Notes: generated by a model not told the origin, from the letters alone. Positions 18,314-27,532 are shown, counted from the stretch's first letter. The stretch is DNA of 64,000 nt from Butyrivibrio hungatei (GCF_900101605.1 NZ_FMUR01000010.1:62001-126000); one strand, 5' to 3'. Numbers and translations: made by a program.

Positions 18314-18480
18314 TGTTACAATCCTTTCCTATATGTCATTTTCCGGTTAGTAGTTCTATTGCTGATGAAATAAATACTATCAGCAATATCAAAAGAATGC
18401 ATAGCCGCTATGTTGCCTTAAATGCTTTGTTTTTTATGCCATATCTCTTCTGTTGCGATATTTCGATAAAAGAGTATCGA

Positions 18481-18554
18481 CATATGCTATGCCTGTCATG
18501 GTACGACTGTAGTACTACGATAGGCATAGTAACATATGAAAACTGTGTTGTCAA
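18481..18554 (-). promoter_or_regulatory. Promoter and inverted-repeat operator of the S41 peptidase gene
   Basis: On the minus strand TTGACA (18554-18549) and TACTAT (18531-18526) are 17 bases apart. CATATG-CTATGCCT (18481-18494) and AGGCATAG-TAA-CATATG (18522-18538) form two nested inverted arms, one covering the -10 box. This is a plausible repressor or MerR-like site. Confidence 0.65.
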
Positions 18555-18650
18555 CATTTCGCTGAAAAAACTTTTTTACGTATCGGAACTGTTCTGATAA
18601 CGTTAGTTTCAGGTAAGTTGTTAATAAAGTGTAAATATGCCAATTCTCCA

Positions 18651-18680
18651 TTGACCTACGTAAACGTTTACTAATATAAT
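18651..18680 (+). promoter_or_regulatory. GH25 promoter containing a LacI/GalR-type operator
   Basis: TTGACC (18651-18656) and TATAAT (18675-18680) are spaced by 18 bases. The spacer contains GTAAACGTTTAC (18660-18671), a perfect 12-bp palindrome with the central CG typical of LacI/GalR-family operators. Binding there would block polymerase. Confidence 0.72.
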
Positions 18681-18735
18681 TAGAACGTTGAATGTGAGAT
18701 TAAATGCGATAAAAAAATGGGAGCGAGGTATTATA

Positions 18736-20487
18736 ATGAAAAAAGTTTCGAAGATTTTTACATCACTGGGGGTTGTCGGTATGTCAGCTGCCTTATTCTT
18801 TACTCCTATTGCCGGCGTAAGTGCGAGTGCACGTGCGGTAGGGCCTGAATTGGCTACAGGTATCGACGTATCCAAGTTTCAGGGTGGAATCAATTGGCAA
18901 CAGGTTAAGGCAGCAGGTATCAGATTCGCCATGATACGTGTAGGTACAATGAAAAAGGGACTGGATGAACAGTTCGTCAACAATATTAATGGCGCAAATG
19001 CAGCAGGCATCAGAACAGGTATTTATATCTATTCTTATGCAACAACTCCGGAGGCAGCAGCTGTGGAGGCAAATCAGGTTCTTGCGTGGATTGCACCTTA
19101 TGCGGTAACATTTCCGGTTGCGATTGATATAGAAGATAACGTTCAGAAAGGTCTTAATGCTGCACAGCTTCAGGCTATTGCAGATACATTCTGCAATATT
19201 CTCAGTGGTGCAGGATATGAGACATTGGTATATGCAAACAGAAACTGGTTCATGCAGAGGATGCCTTCAGTATCTGCACCTAAGTGGGTTGCACAGTACG
19301 ATGTTGCCTGTGATTATCCGGGTGATTACGTAATGTGGCAGTCAAGCAGCCATGCAACATATCCCGGAATTCCAGGAAGAGTTGATGTCGATCACCTTTA
19401 CTCGGATTATTTCACAAGAATTATTCCTGAAGGTTTTAACAGCTGGGGCGGACATACATTCTATTATCACAACTTCCGTAAGCAGTTCGGATGGATTAAT
19501 CTTGAAAACAAGAAATACCATGCCGATCCTAACGGATATATCCAGACAGGCTGGTTCCAGGACGAGAGTGGAATCTACTATCTCGATCCTACAGCAGGCG
19601 GACTTGCCAAGACAGGATTTGCCGATATCGAAGGCAAGCGCTATTACTTTGATGAAGCAGGCGTAAAGAGAACAGGACTTCTCAACCTCGGAGGAACTGT
19701 TTACTACGCAAATGCAGACGGTGTATGCCAGAAAGGTCTTGTACCTCTTGAAGACGGCGTTCACTACTTTGATGATGAGTATAAGATGCACACAGGTCTT
19801 ACACAGGTTGGAGATAAGCTCTACATGTTCAATCCTCAGGGTGTAATGCAGACCGGTATGGTTGCACTTGAGACAGGCAAGTATATGTTTGGTTCAGACG
19901 GCGCAGCTATCAAGGGATGGTATTCAAACGAGCAGGGACAGAAGTTCTTCTTTAACCAGGATCATGTTGCGGTTACAGGTAATCAGACTATTGAAAAGGC
20001 TAACTACCTCTTCAATCCTGAAGGCGTAATGCAGACAGGTTGGTCAGGAGAGATTGCTACAGGAAGATATTACTTCGGACCTGACGGAAAAATGGTTACA
20101 GGATGGAGCGATATCGAAGGACAGAGATATTACTTCGGTGCAGACGGTAAGATGGTTGTAGGAATGGCTTCACTTCCTGACGGAGTATACTATCTTGAGC
20201 CTAAGGACGGACACAGAACTGTAGGATGGGTTCAGCAGCCTGACGGATGGCGTTACTTTGACGGCAACACAGGTAAGATGCTTGTAAAGACAACTGCAGT
20301 ACTTGAGAATGTGTCATGCACATTTGATAAGAACGGTCTCCTTGCAGATCCTGCAGGTTGGACACCCGGAACACCACTTCCGGCTCCGGCACCTGACGCA
20401 GGTGCGGCTGCATCAACAGGAGCCTCAACACCCGCTGCTTCAGCAGGAGCTTCAGCACAGACAGCTCCCGCGGCACCGGCTAATTAA
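18736..20487 (+). CDS. Secreted GH25 lysozyme with choline/cell-wall-binding repeats
   Basis: The ATG at 18736 has GAGCGAGG before it and begins a clear signal peptide (MKKVSKIFTSLGVVGMSAAL, cleaved near VSASA), giving 583 residues. The GH25 muramidase domain follows, with GIDVSKFQGGINW and the catalytic FPVAIDIED. From about residue 240 there are a dozen or so 20-residue aromatic/Gly repeats of the choline-binding type (e.g. GKRYYFDEAGVKRTG). A Pro/Ala-rich tail ends the protein. It should cut peptidoglycan glycan strands at the cell's own or a competitor's wall. The operator in its promoter suggests regulated expression. Confidence 0.93.
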   Translation: MKKVSKIFTSLGVVGMSAALFFTPIAGVSASARAVGPELATGIDVSKFQGGINWQQVKAAGIRFAMIRVGTMKKGLDEQFVNNINGANAAGIRTGIYIYSYATTPEAAAVEANQVLAWIAPYAVTFPVAIDIEDNVQKGLNAAQLQAIADTFCNILSGAGYETLVYANRNWFMQRMPSVSAPKWVAQYDVACDYPGDYVMWQSSSHATYPGIPGRVDVDHLYSDYFTRIIPEGFNSWGGHTFYYHNFRKQFGWINLENKKYHADPNGYIQTGWFQDESGIYYLDPTAGGLAKTGFADIEGKRYYFDEAGVKRTGLLNLGGTVYYANADGVCQKGLVPLEDGVHYFDDEYKMHTGLTQVGDKLYMFNPQGVMQTGMVALETGKYMFGSDGAAIKGWYSNEQGQKFFFNQDHVAVTGNQTIEKANYLFNPEGVMQTGWSGEIATGRYYFGPDGKMVTGWSDIEGQRYYFGADGKMVVGMASLPDGVYYLEPKDGHRTVGWVQQPDGWRYFDGNTGKMLVKTTAVLENVSCTFDKNGLLADPAGWTPGTPLPAPAPDAGAAASTGASTPAASAGASAQTAPAAPAN

Positions 20488-20502
20488 TATAATAATGAGG
20501 GG

Positions 20503-20540
20503 TTGGACGCTCAGTGCCAAAGCGCGGAGCGTCCAAAAAT
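20503..20540 (+). terminator. Hairpin between GH25 and the UDP-sugar pyrophosphorylase genes
   Basis: TTGGACGCT (20503-20511) pairs with AGCGTCCAA (20528-20536), followed only by AAATGTTT. It is either a weak terminator or an attenuator; the RBS of the next gene is about 15 bases beyond. Confidence 0.5.
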
Positions 20541-20566
20541 GTTTATAAACGGAGGGAAATTTAAAA

Positions 20567-21796
20567 ATGAACATCGAAGAAGCAAAAGAGAAATTACAGA
20601 AGTACGGGCAGGAGCATGTACTTAAGTACTATTCCGAACTTAGCGATTCAGAGAAGCAGGAGCTTCTTGCGCAGGTTGAGGACACGGATTTTGCGGTACT
20701 TGCCAATTGTAAGAATCTTGGACATGCTGACAAAAGAGGAGAGTTTGCACCTTTGGCGGCTCTTCAGGTATCAGAGATCGAGAAGAGGAAAGATGAGTTT
20801 ACAAAGCTTGGCGTTGAGACGATCAAGGCAGGCAAAGTTGCTGCAGTTCTTCTTGCAGGTGGAATGGGAACAAGACTTGGATCGGACAATCCGAAGGGAA
20901 TGTATGACATCGGTATAACCAAGCCTGTTTATATCTTTCAGAGAATAATCGAGAATCTACTTGATACAGTTAAGCAGGCAGATGGCACATACATCCGTCT
21001 TTTTATCATGACAAGTGAAAAGAACAATGATGCTACTGTTAATTTCCTTAAGGAGAAAAACTTCTTCGGTTATCCTGAAGATAAGATCACATTCTTTAAG
21101 CAGGAGATGGCACCGGCATCCGATTATGACGGAAAGGTATACATGGAGAGCAAGTCAAGAATTTCAACTTCTCCCAATGGTAACGCAGGCTGGTATTCAT
21201 CACTTCTTAAAGCGGGTCTTCGTGATGTCATCGTAAAAGAGGGCATCGAATGGATAGACATTTTTGCTGTTGATAATGTCCTTCAGAGAATCGCAGATCC
21301 TTGTTTCGTTGGCGCTACAGTTGCAGCTAAGGTTTCTTGCGGAGCCAAAGTTGTTAGAAAGAACGCACCCGATGAGAAGGTAGGCGTTATGTGTCTTGAA
21401 GACGGCAAGCCTTCAATCGTAGAGTACTATGAGCTCTCACAGGAGATGATGGATGCCAAGGACGAAAACGGCGATCCCGCTTATAACTACGGAGTTATTC
21501 TCAACTATATGTTCAATGAGAAAGCTCTTTATGAAATTGCTCAGAAGGAACTTCCTCTTCATGTTGTTGAGAAAAAGATTCCTTACATAGACGAGAATGC
21601 CAATCTCGTTAAGCCCGAGACTCCGAACGGATGCAAGTTTGAGCAGCTCGTTCTCGATATGATCCACATGCTTGATACATGTCTTCCTTATGAGGTTGTA
21701 AGAGAGCATGAGTTTGCACCTATCAAAAATAAGACAGGTGTTGATTCGGTTGAATCTGCAAGAGAACTTTGCAAGAAGAACGGAATCGAGCTTTGA
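20567..21796 (+). CDS. UDPGP-type UTP--sugar-1-phosphate uridylyltransferase
   Basis: A 409-residue cytoplasmic enzyme of the eukaryotic-like UDPGP/UAP1 family, with the nucleotide-binding motif LLAGGMGTRLGSDNPKGMYD near residues 95-115. It makes a UDP-sugar (UDP-GlcNAc, UDP-GalNAc or UDP-Glc/Gal) from UTP and a sugar-1-phosphate. Family members differ in sugar, and the sequence alone does not decide. ACGGAGGG lies before the ATG. galE starts 39 bases after its stop, so the pair probably supplies UDP-galactose or UDP-GalNAc for surface polysaccharide or galactose use. Confidence 0.85.
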   Translation: MNIEEAKEKLQKYGQEHVLKYYSELSDSEKQELLAQVEDTDFAVLANCKNLGHADKRGEFAPLAALQVSEIEKRKDEFTKLGVETIKAGKVAAVLLAGGMGTRLGSDNPKGMYDIGITKPVYIFQRIIENLLDTVKQADGTYIRLFIMTSEKNNDATVNFLKEKNFFGYPEDKITFFKQEMAPASDYDGKVYMESKSRISTSPNGNAGWYSSLLKAGLRDVIVKEGIEWIDIFAVDNVLQRIADPCFVGATVAAKVSCGAKVVRKNAPDEKVGVMCLEDGKPSIVEYYELSQEMMDAKDENGDPAYNYGVILNYMFNEKALYEIAQKELPLHVVEKKIPYIDENANLVKPETPNGCKFEQLVLDMIHMLDTCLPYEVVREHEFAPIKNKTGVDSVESARELCKKNGIEL

Positions 21797-21835
21797 TAAC
21801 AGACAGAAAAATATTTGCTGAAAGAAGGTAATAAT

Positions 21836-22852
21836 ATGACTATATTGGTAACAGGAGGAGCAGGTTATATCGGCTCACATACTGTTGTTGAACTTCAAAA
21901 TGCCGGATATGACGTTGTTGTAATGGATAACCTTGCCAATGCGAGCAAAAAAGTAATCGGAAGAATTGAAGCGATCACAGGCAAAAAAGTACCTTTCTAT
22001 GAGACAGACATCAGAGATCGTGAAGGTCTGGAAGAGATTTTTTCAAAAGAAAAAATTGATGGAGTCATCCATTTTGCAGGACTTAAGGCGGTCGGAGAAT
22101 CCGTTGAAAAACCTTGGGAATACTATGAGAACAATATCTCGGGAACACTCACCCTTGTTGATGTTATGAGAAAACATAACTGCAAGAACATTATTTTCTC
22201 TTCATCTGCAACCGTATACGGAGATCCCGCTTTTGTTCCGATCACAGAAGAATGTCCTAAGGGAACATGCACAAATCCTTACGGATGGACAAAATCAATG
22301 CTTGAGCAGGTACTTTCCGATATTTATAAGGCTGATAACGAGTGGAACGTTGTTCTTCTTCGTTACTTCAATCCTATCGGAGCACATAAGAGCGGAACAA
22401 TGGGAGAGAATCCGAATGGAATCCCTAACAACCTTATGCCTTATATCACACAGGTTGCTGTAGGAAAGCTCCCTCAGCTCAATGTATTCGGTAACGATTA
22501 TGACACACATGACGGAACCGGTGTGCGCGATTACATCCACGTTGTGGATCTTGCACTCGGACATGTTAAGGCGCTTAAGAAATTTGAGCCCGGAAGCGGA
22601 CTTAATATCTATAATCTTGGCACAGGTGTTGGATACAGCGTTCTTGATATAGTCAAGAACTTTGAGGAAGCAACGGGAGTTAAGATCCCTTATGAGATCA
22701 AGCCCAGACGCGCAGGTGATATTGCTACGTGTTACTCTAATGCGGATAAAGCGGCAAAAGAGCTTGGATGGCATGCGCAGTACGGAATAAAAGAGATGTG
22801 CGCAGATTCATGGAAGTGGCAGAGTCAGAATCCTAACGGATATGATGAATAA
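21836..22852 (+). CDS. galE: UDP-glucose 4-epimerase
   Basis: Start at the ATG at 21836 (GAAAGAAGGT upstream), giving [17 protein letters not shown] at the extreme N-terminus and 338 residues, standard for GalE. The Rossmann NAD motif GGAGYIGS is at residues 7-14. The active-site Ser-Ser-Ala-Thr-Val-Tyr segment and the later [10 protein letters not shown] (Tyr-x3-Lys variant, with Tyr-Gly-Trp-Thr-Lys) are visible. It interconverts UDP-glucose and UDP-galactose. It follows the pyrophosphorylase, and a terminator at 22872-22909 ends the unit. Confidence 0.95.
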   Translation: MTILVTGGAGYIGSHTVVELQNAGYDVVVMDNLANASKKVIGRIEAITGKKVPFYETDIRDREGLEEIFSKEKIDGVIHFAGLKAVGESVEKPWEYYENNISGTLTLVDVMRKHNCKNIIFSSSATVYGDPAFVPITEECPKGTCTNPYGWTKSMLEQVLSDIYKADNEWNVVLLRYFNPIGAHKSGTMGENPNGIPNNLMPYITQVAVGKLPQLNVFGNDYDTHDGTGVRDYIHVVDLALGHVKALKKFEPGSGLNIYNLGTGVGYSVLDIVKNFEEATGVKIPYEIKPRRAGDIATCYSNADKAAKELGWHAQYGIKEMCADSWKWQSQNPNGYDE

Positions 22853-22871
22853 TTAAGATGTAAAAATATGT

Positions 22872-22909
22872 CGGTCGTATGCTCTATTGTGAACATGCGA
22901 CCGGTTTTT
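22872..22909 (+). terminator. Rho-independent terminator after galE
   Basis: CGGTCGTATG (22872-22881) pairs with CATGCGACCG (22894-22903) with one wobble, followed by five T (22905-22909). Confidence 0.82.
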
Positions 22910-22933
22910 AATATCGCATCAGCAGGAGATAAA

Positions 22934-23203
22934 ATGTTTAGATTATGGGTAAGATTGGTGGATGACAACCACCTTGTAAAAGATATGGTCGTTTGCGACG
23001 AATCAAATGACACAAGAACACATAAAGTTATGAACGCCATTGAGAAGGCGTGCTATGAGTTAGATCTTTCCAAACCTATTTGGCTTGATAATATAGTAAA
23101 AGATTTTCAGCTTCACGCGAAGTGCAGATTCAACAAGGATGCGTTTGTGGAGCAGATCGATTTTGATTATATGGAGATACAAGTTATCGAAGAAGACTAT
23201 TAA
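22934..23203 (+). CDS. Small conserved-looking protein of unknown function
   Basis: Start at the ATG at 22934, preceded by AGCAGGAGA, giving 89 residues beginning MFRLWVRLVDDNHLVKDMVV. No signal peptide or membrane segment. It is rich in Asp, Lys and Val, with a mixed alpha/beta pattern (a beta pair, the helix HKVMNAIEKACYELDL, then LDNIVKDFQLHAKCRF). It sits between galE, from which a terminator separates it, and htrA. No function assigned. Confidence 0.65.
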   Translation: MFRLWVRLVDDNHLVKDMVVCDESNDTRTHKVMNAIEKACYELDLSKPIWLDNIVKDFQLHAKCRFNKDAFVEQIDFDYMEIQVIEEDY

Positions 23204-23302
23204 AAATTTACGTTATTTTTTTATAATAAAATAAACACAATTTCGACACATAATGAAACTATACTTATTTTAACAAATAGAAAAAGGAAGAAGGTAGATA
23301 CT

Positions 23303-24826
23303 ATGTATGATGATGTAAACCGGGAGAAAAATGGTGTAAATTCGTCTAACTCATACAACAGTTATAACTACACTAACTATAATTATTCCGATGATAAGAC
23401 ATATAACGGAGATTTGACTGGAAATGGCGCATATGGATATGGTAGCGGAGGAAATAATTACGGAGCCTATCAGTATTCCAATGCGGGAAATGTAATGGGG
23501 AATGCTATGAGTAATATGGAAAGACCTGCTAAGAAGAGAGGTCTGCAGATTTTAGTTTCAATTATTGTGGTGCTTGCGATTTTCGGCGGTATAGGCGCAG
23601 GCGGATATTTATACCGCACATACGGTAAGGACAAGCCGTTATTCTCTTTCAATACTGATAAAGCGGAAGAGGATACCGGTGCAAAATCAGACAATATAGC
23701 TACTACGACGGTATCAAACATCGGAAAAGCTACTGTAACTGATGTGACCGGAGTTGTTCAGGAAGTTATGCCCTCGATGGTTATTATTCATAACAACCGT
23801 ATCAAGTCATCAAGCTTTTTTGGATACGGTCAGGAATCTGAGGGACTTTACGCATCTGGAAGCGGAATTATTGTCGGCAAGAATGATTCAGAGCTTTTGA
23901 TTGCAACAAACTTCCACGTAGTAGACGGAGCTGATTCAATCGAAGTTATCTTTTCCGATGGATCGTCCGATGAAGAGGCGGCTAAAAAAGCTGTCCAGGC
24001 AGATTTAAAGGGTCCCGACCCCGAGATGGATCTTGCTGTAATCGCTGTATCTCTTAAGGATATTCCTGCCGATACAGCTTCAAAGATTAAAGTTGCAACA
24101 CTTGGTGACAGTAACGCGCTTACACTTGGTGAGCCTGCTATCGCGATCGGTAATGCTCTCGGATACGGACAGTCCGTATCAACAGGTGTTATCTCAGCAA
24201 TCAACAGAAAGTTTGATATGGGCGAGGGCTCATCCAAGGTATATATTCAGACTGATGCGGCTATTAACCCCGGTAACTCGGGCGGTGCGCTTCTTAATAT
24301 CAAAGGTGAAGTAATCGGTATTAACTCTATCAAGATTGGTGAAGCGGCAGTCGAAGGTATGGGATATGCGATTCCTATCTCACTTGCAAAACCTAAGATT
24401 GAAGAGCTTATGAACCAGGAGACCAAGAAGAAAGTAAAAGAAGAGGAGCAGGGAGTTATTGGAATCCAAGGAATAAGTGTTTCGGCCGAAGATACAATGA
24501 AGTACGGAATTCCTCAGGGAGTATATGTTTATGAGACTATTTCCGGAGGCGGAGCAGAAAAGGCCGGCATTGAAAAAGGTGATGTCATCGTAAAGTTTGA
24601 CGGAACCGAGATCGGATCCATGGAAGAGCTTCATTCAAAGCTTAGATATTATGCTGTTGGAACTTCGGTCAATATAACAATACTCAGACCGAACGGAAAT
24701 CAGTACGATACGATAGATGTTAAGGTGCAGCTGTCAAATAAGAATATAGGTTCATCGGAAGATGATGATTCGCATGCCGAATCCGACAGTGCTTCAGATG
24801 ATGAGAAGGAAGGCACAGGCGGCTGA
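23303..24826 (+). CDS. htrA: HtrA/DegP-type membrane-anchored serine protease
   Basis: A 507-residue protein. Residues 1-70 are rich in Tyr, Asn and Gly (low complexity, cytoplasmic); one membrane helix spans about 80-103. A trypsin-like protease domain follows with catalytic His205 (TNFHVVDGAD), Asp243 (EMDLAVI) and Ser326 (INPGNSGGAL). A PDZ domain lies at about 385-475 and an acidic Ser/Asp tail ends it. It degrades misfolded envelope proteins. Topology and motifs are classic; the Tyr/Asn-rich N-terminus is longer than usual and resembles the start of the small membrane protein at 30704-31102. Confidence 0.93.
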   Translation: MYDDVNREKNGVNSSNSYNSYNYTNYNYSDDKTYNGDLTGNGAYGYGSGGNNYGAYQYSNAGNVMGNAMSNMERPAKKRGLQILVSIIVVLAIFGGIGAGGYLYRTYGKDKPLFSFNTDKAEEDTGAKSDNIATTTVSNIGKATVTDVTGVVQEVMPSMVIIHNNRIKSSSFFGYGQESEGLYASGSGIIVGKNDSELLIATNFHVVDGADSIEVIFSDGSSDEEAAKKAVQADLKGPDPEMDLAVIAVSLKDIPADTASKIKVATLGDSNALTLGEPAIAIGNALGYGQSVSTGVISAINRKFDMGEGSSKVYIQTDAAINPGNSGGALLNIKGEVIGINSIKIGEAAVEGMGYAIPISLAKPKIEELMNQETKKKVKEEEQGVIGIQGISVSAEDTMKYGIPQGVYVYETISGGGAEKAGIEKGDVIVKFDGTEIGSMEELHSKLRYYAVGTSVNITILRPNGNQYDTIDVKVQLSNKNIGSSEDDDSHAESDSASDDEKEGTGG

Positions 24827-24855
24827 TATTAAGATAATCGAAAATGTATTTAATC

Positions 24856-24905
24856 AATCAAAAAGGCAGTTCAAAATGGAAATTCATTTTGAACTGCCTT
24901 AAAAT
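24856..24905. terminator. Strong hairpin between convergent htrA and clpX
   Basis: A 16-bp perfect stem (24863-24878 with 24885-24900, loop GAAATT). On the minus strand it is followed by a run of T, so it chiefly terminates clpX; on the plus strand the T-run starts four bases late. Confidence 0.82.
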
Positions 24906-24907
24906 TT

Positions 24908-26482
24908 TTATACTAGAGTTGCCTGTTCCTTGTTAAATACAGGAATCTGCGGATGTATTCCTTCACCTCGTATCTCGATGAGAGGTGAGGATTTTCCTTC
25001 AATGTATTCTCTTGTGATGGTCACACGACCGATGTTGTCATCCTTAGGAATCTCATACATGATATCAAGCATGAAATCTTCGATGATGGCTCTGAGGGCA
25101 CGTGCACCTGTTTCTTTTTCCAAGGCTTTCTCGGCAATTGCCTCGAGAGCACTGTCGTCAAATCTAAGATCGACCTCGTCCAGAGCAAGGAGCTTCTGAT
25201 ACTGCTTAAGGATGGCATTCTTGGGCTCTTTGAGAATCTTGATAAGCATTTCTTTTGTAAGAGCCTGCAATGTGCAGATGATGGGAAGTCTTCCCAGAAA
25301 TTCGGGTATCATACCGAACTTCTTAAGATCCTCAACAGTTACATTTGAGAGAATGTTGGGATCGTCTGCATATTTATCCTTAAGATCGGCATCAAAACCG
25401 ATTGATGTCTGTTTATTAAGCCTTTGCGTTATGATATCCTCAAGATCGGGGAAAGCACCGCCGCATATAAACAGGATATTTCTTGTATTAACTGTGGCAA
25501 GAGGTACCATGGCATTTTTGCTTCCCGCACCTACAGGGACTTCGACATTTGAGCCTTCAAGTAGCTTTAACATTCCCTGCTGAACGGACTCGCCGCTTAC
25601 ATCTCTTGCTGTTGTATTTTTCTTTTTGGCAATCTTATCTATTTCATCGATAAAGATAATGCCGTGTTCTGTCTTTTCAACATCGTTGCCTGAAGCTGCA
25701 AGGAGCTTGCTTACAACGCTTTCGATATCATCTCCGATGTAGCCGGCCTCTGTAAGTGATGTTGCATCTGCGATGGCAAGCGGAACATCGAGGAGTTTGG
25801 CAAGAGTCTTAACAAGATAAGTCTTACCGCTACCTGTGGGACCAAGGAGAAGAATATTTGATTTTTCAATCTCAATCTCATCCATGGTGTCTGTGGCAAC
25901 CCTCTTATAGTGGTTGTAAACCGCAACAGACATGACTTTTTTGGCCTTGTCCTGTCCAATCACAAATTCATCAAGTTTGGCCTTGATCTTGTGAGGAGCG
26001 GGAATATTCCTTATGTCTATAACGGGCTTTGATTTTGCTTCGCTTTTTTTCTTGATCCTCTGTGAGTTAGGGATACCGCCCATGTTGAAATCACCGGGTA
26101 TATCACCTAAGTTGAAAAAGCTCACATTCGGAAATGTTCCCATATTCTTATTGAGTTCATTCATAAGATTGGGGTTGTTCAGAAGATTTTGATAATCAAA
26201 CTGTGTGACCGTTTCCATTGTCTTGTGCATACAGTCTTCACAGATGCAGATGTTGTTGGGAAGGTGGAACATCTTGCCCGCCTTACTTTCAGGTCTTCTG
26301 CACACGAAACAAACGTCTTCAAATTCAGGTTTGTCGTTGTTGTTATCGGTTTCTTTTTTTTCAGTCTCCGAATTGTCCGACGCGCCTGAAAGACTATCGT
26401 TTGTGTCTTTAGTATCGTTATTGTTTAATTCTTCATCTTTAACTTCTCTGAAATCGAAGTTATCGTCTCTGTTATCTACCAT
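24908..26482 (-). CDS. clpX: ClpX-type ATPase with extended acidic N-terminus
   Basis: A 524-residue protein; ordinary ClpX is about 420. Residues 1-50 are an Asn/Asp/Glu-rich extension. A zinc-binding domain follows with C58/C61 and C81/C84, then a linker (about 95-160) containing many Asn and Gly. The AAA+ core has Walker A GPTGSGKT (214-221), pore loop GYIG (247-250), Walker B IIFIDEID (275-282) and an IGF tripeptide (361-363), which in ClpX docks to ClpP. It should unfold substrates for ClpP. It lies 24 bases after the carbamate kinase gene and not beside clpP or lon, so it may be a specialised paralogue. Confidence 0.88.
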   Translation of the reverse strand: MVDNRDDNFDFREVKDEELNNNDTKDTNDSLSGASDNSETEKKETDNNNDKPEFEDVCFVCRRPESKAGKMFHLPNNICICEDCMHKTMETVTQFDYQNLLNNPNLMNELNKNMGTFPNVSFFNLGDIPGDFNMGGIPNSQRIKKKSEAKSKPVIDIRNIPAPHKIKAKLDEFVIGQDKAKKVMSVAVYNHYKRVATDTMDEIEIEKSNILLLGPTGSGKTYLVKTLAKLLDVPLAIADATSLTEAGYIGDDIESVVSKLLAASGNDVEKTEHGIIFIDEIDKIAKKKNTTARDVSGESVQQGMLKLLEGSNVEVPVGAGSKNAMVPLATVNTRNILFICGGAFPDLEDIITQRLNKQTSIGFDADLKDKYADDPNILSNVTVEDLKKFGMIPEFLGRLPIICTLQALTKEMLIKILKEPKNAILKQYQKLLALDEVDLRFDDSALEAIAEKALEKETGARALRAIIEDFMLDIMYEIPKDDNIGRVTITREYIEGKSSPLIEIRGEGIHPQIPVFNKEQATLV

Positions 26483-26506
26483 ATTTTCTCCATTAAGGAA
26501 ATCCGA

Positions 26507-27445
26507 TCATTCAAAAGTAATGAATGTTCCGGCTTTTCCTTTGAGTGCATCGGATGCAGATGAAATAGAAGTGATAAGAACCGAACCGTTATGGTTTGAT
26601 TCAAGAAATTTCATTGCAGCCTTGATCTTGGGAAGCATATTAACTTCACCGAATTCGCCTGCTTCGATGTACTCTTTTGCTTCTTTAACGTTCATTTTAA
26701 GGATGGGTTCCTGATCATCCTTGCCGAAATTCTTATATACATTAGGAACCGATGTGAGAATGATAAGTCTGTCAGAACTAAGTTCTGAAGCGAGTAGTCC
26801 TGCGATGGCATCTTTTTCGATTACCGCTGAAGCGCCTTTAAGTACGTGCCCCTGCTCGATTACCGGGATTCCGCCGCCGCCGCATGCGATAACTTCCTGT
26901 CCCGCATCTAAAAGAGTCTTGATGGAATCAAGCTCAACAATCTTGATGGGGGTAGGAGCGGCAACAATTCTTCTGTAGCCTTTTTCCGGATCTTCCTCTA
27001 CAAAGTTTCCCTTCTTGACCTCCATGTCGGCATCTTCTTTGGACATATAGCGTCCGATTGCCTTAGTCGGTGAGTAGAAAGCTTCGTCATAGGGGTCTAC
27101 CGTAACCTGTGTAAGGATTGAAGCTACAGGTTTGGAAAGTCCTCTGCTTGAGAGCTCCGTTTTAAGAGAACTCTGAATGTCATAGGCTATGTAGCCCTGG
27201 CTCATTGCATTACATACGCACATAGGAGCGGAGGTGTAGTCGATATACATTCTGTGAAGCTCAGTCATTGCTTTGTGGATCATGCTGACCTGAGGTCCGT
27301 TACTGTGAGTTATAACAAGCTGATAGCCTGCTTCTATAAGGTCGGCGAGTACCGTTGCCGTATGCTTCATTGCATTTTTTTGTTCGTGTGTAGTCACTCC
27401 GAGCGCTTCGTGTCCGAGAGAAACTACTGCTATGTTGTTTTTCAT
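26507..27445 (-). CDS. arcC: Carbamate kinase homologue
   Basis: Start at the ATG at 27445, with TGAGG five bases upstream; 312 residues, as usual for ArcC. The GGGG stretch in VIACGGGGIPVIEQGHV and the KDAIAGLLASEL segment are characteristic. Carbamate kinase makes ATP from carbamoyl phosphate and ADP. Oddly, the N-terminal phosphate-binding motif is SLGHEALG rather than ALGGNAL, and the second is THSNGPQVS rather than THGNGPQVG. Activity may therefore be altered. It is upstream of clpX with a 24-base gap. No arcA is nearby; argF is 26 kb away. Confidence 0.82.
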   Translation of the reverse strand: MKNNIAVVSLGHEALGVTTHEQKNAMKHTATVLADLIEAGYQLVITHSNGPQVSMIHKAMTELHRMYIDYTSAPMCVCNAMSQGYIAYDIQSSLKTELSSRGLSKPVASILTQVTVDPYDEAFYSPTKAIGRYMSKEDADMEVKKGNFVEEDPEKGYRRIVAAPTPIKIVELDSIKTLLDAGQEVIACGGGGIPVIEQGHVLKGASAVIEKDAIAGLLASELSSDRLIILTSVPNVYKNFGKDDQEPILKMNVKEAKEYIEAGEFGEVNMLPKIKAAMKFLESNHNGSVLITSISSASDALKGKAGTFITFE

Positions 27446-27532
27446 GTTGGCCTCATTTCTGCACATATCTGTGCTTAATAAGATAATAATTTATTTTACA
27501 ATAACTGCGCCTTTTTTGGAAGTGAAACACCG

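Larger units (their letters stand above)
18314..18735. promoter_or_regulatory. Divergent regulatory region, S41 peptidase / GH25 lysozyme
   Basis: This 422-base region without genes holds two outward promoters (18526-18554 minus, 18651-18680 plus). It also holds an inverted repeat overlapping the minus promoter and a hairpin in the S41 leader: ATTGCTGAT (18358-18366) pairing with ATCAGCAAT (18379-18387). The long S41 leader (about 210 bases) has room for RNA-level control. Confidence 0.6.

Noticed and set aside
18358-18387. ATTGCTGAT/ATCAGCAAT hairpin as a terminator
   Set aside because: No T-run on either strand, and it lies inside the S41 leader upstream of the gene; it is kept only as a leader hairpin.
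22295-22774. Minus-strand frame opposite galE
   Set aside because: Antisense to conserved galE sequence, with no family resemblance.
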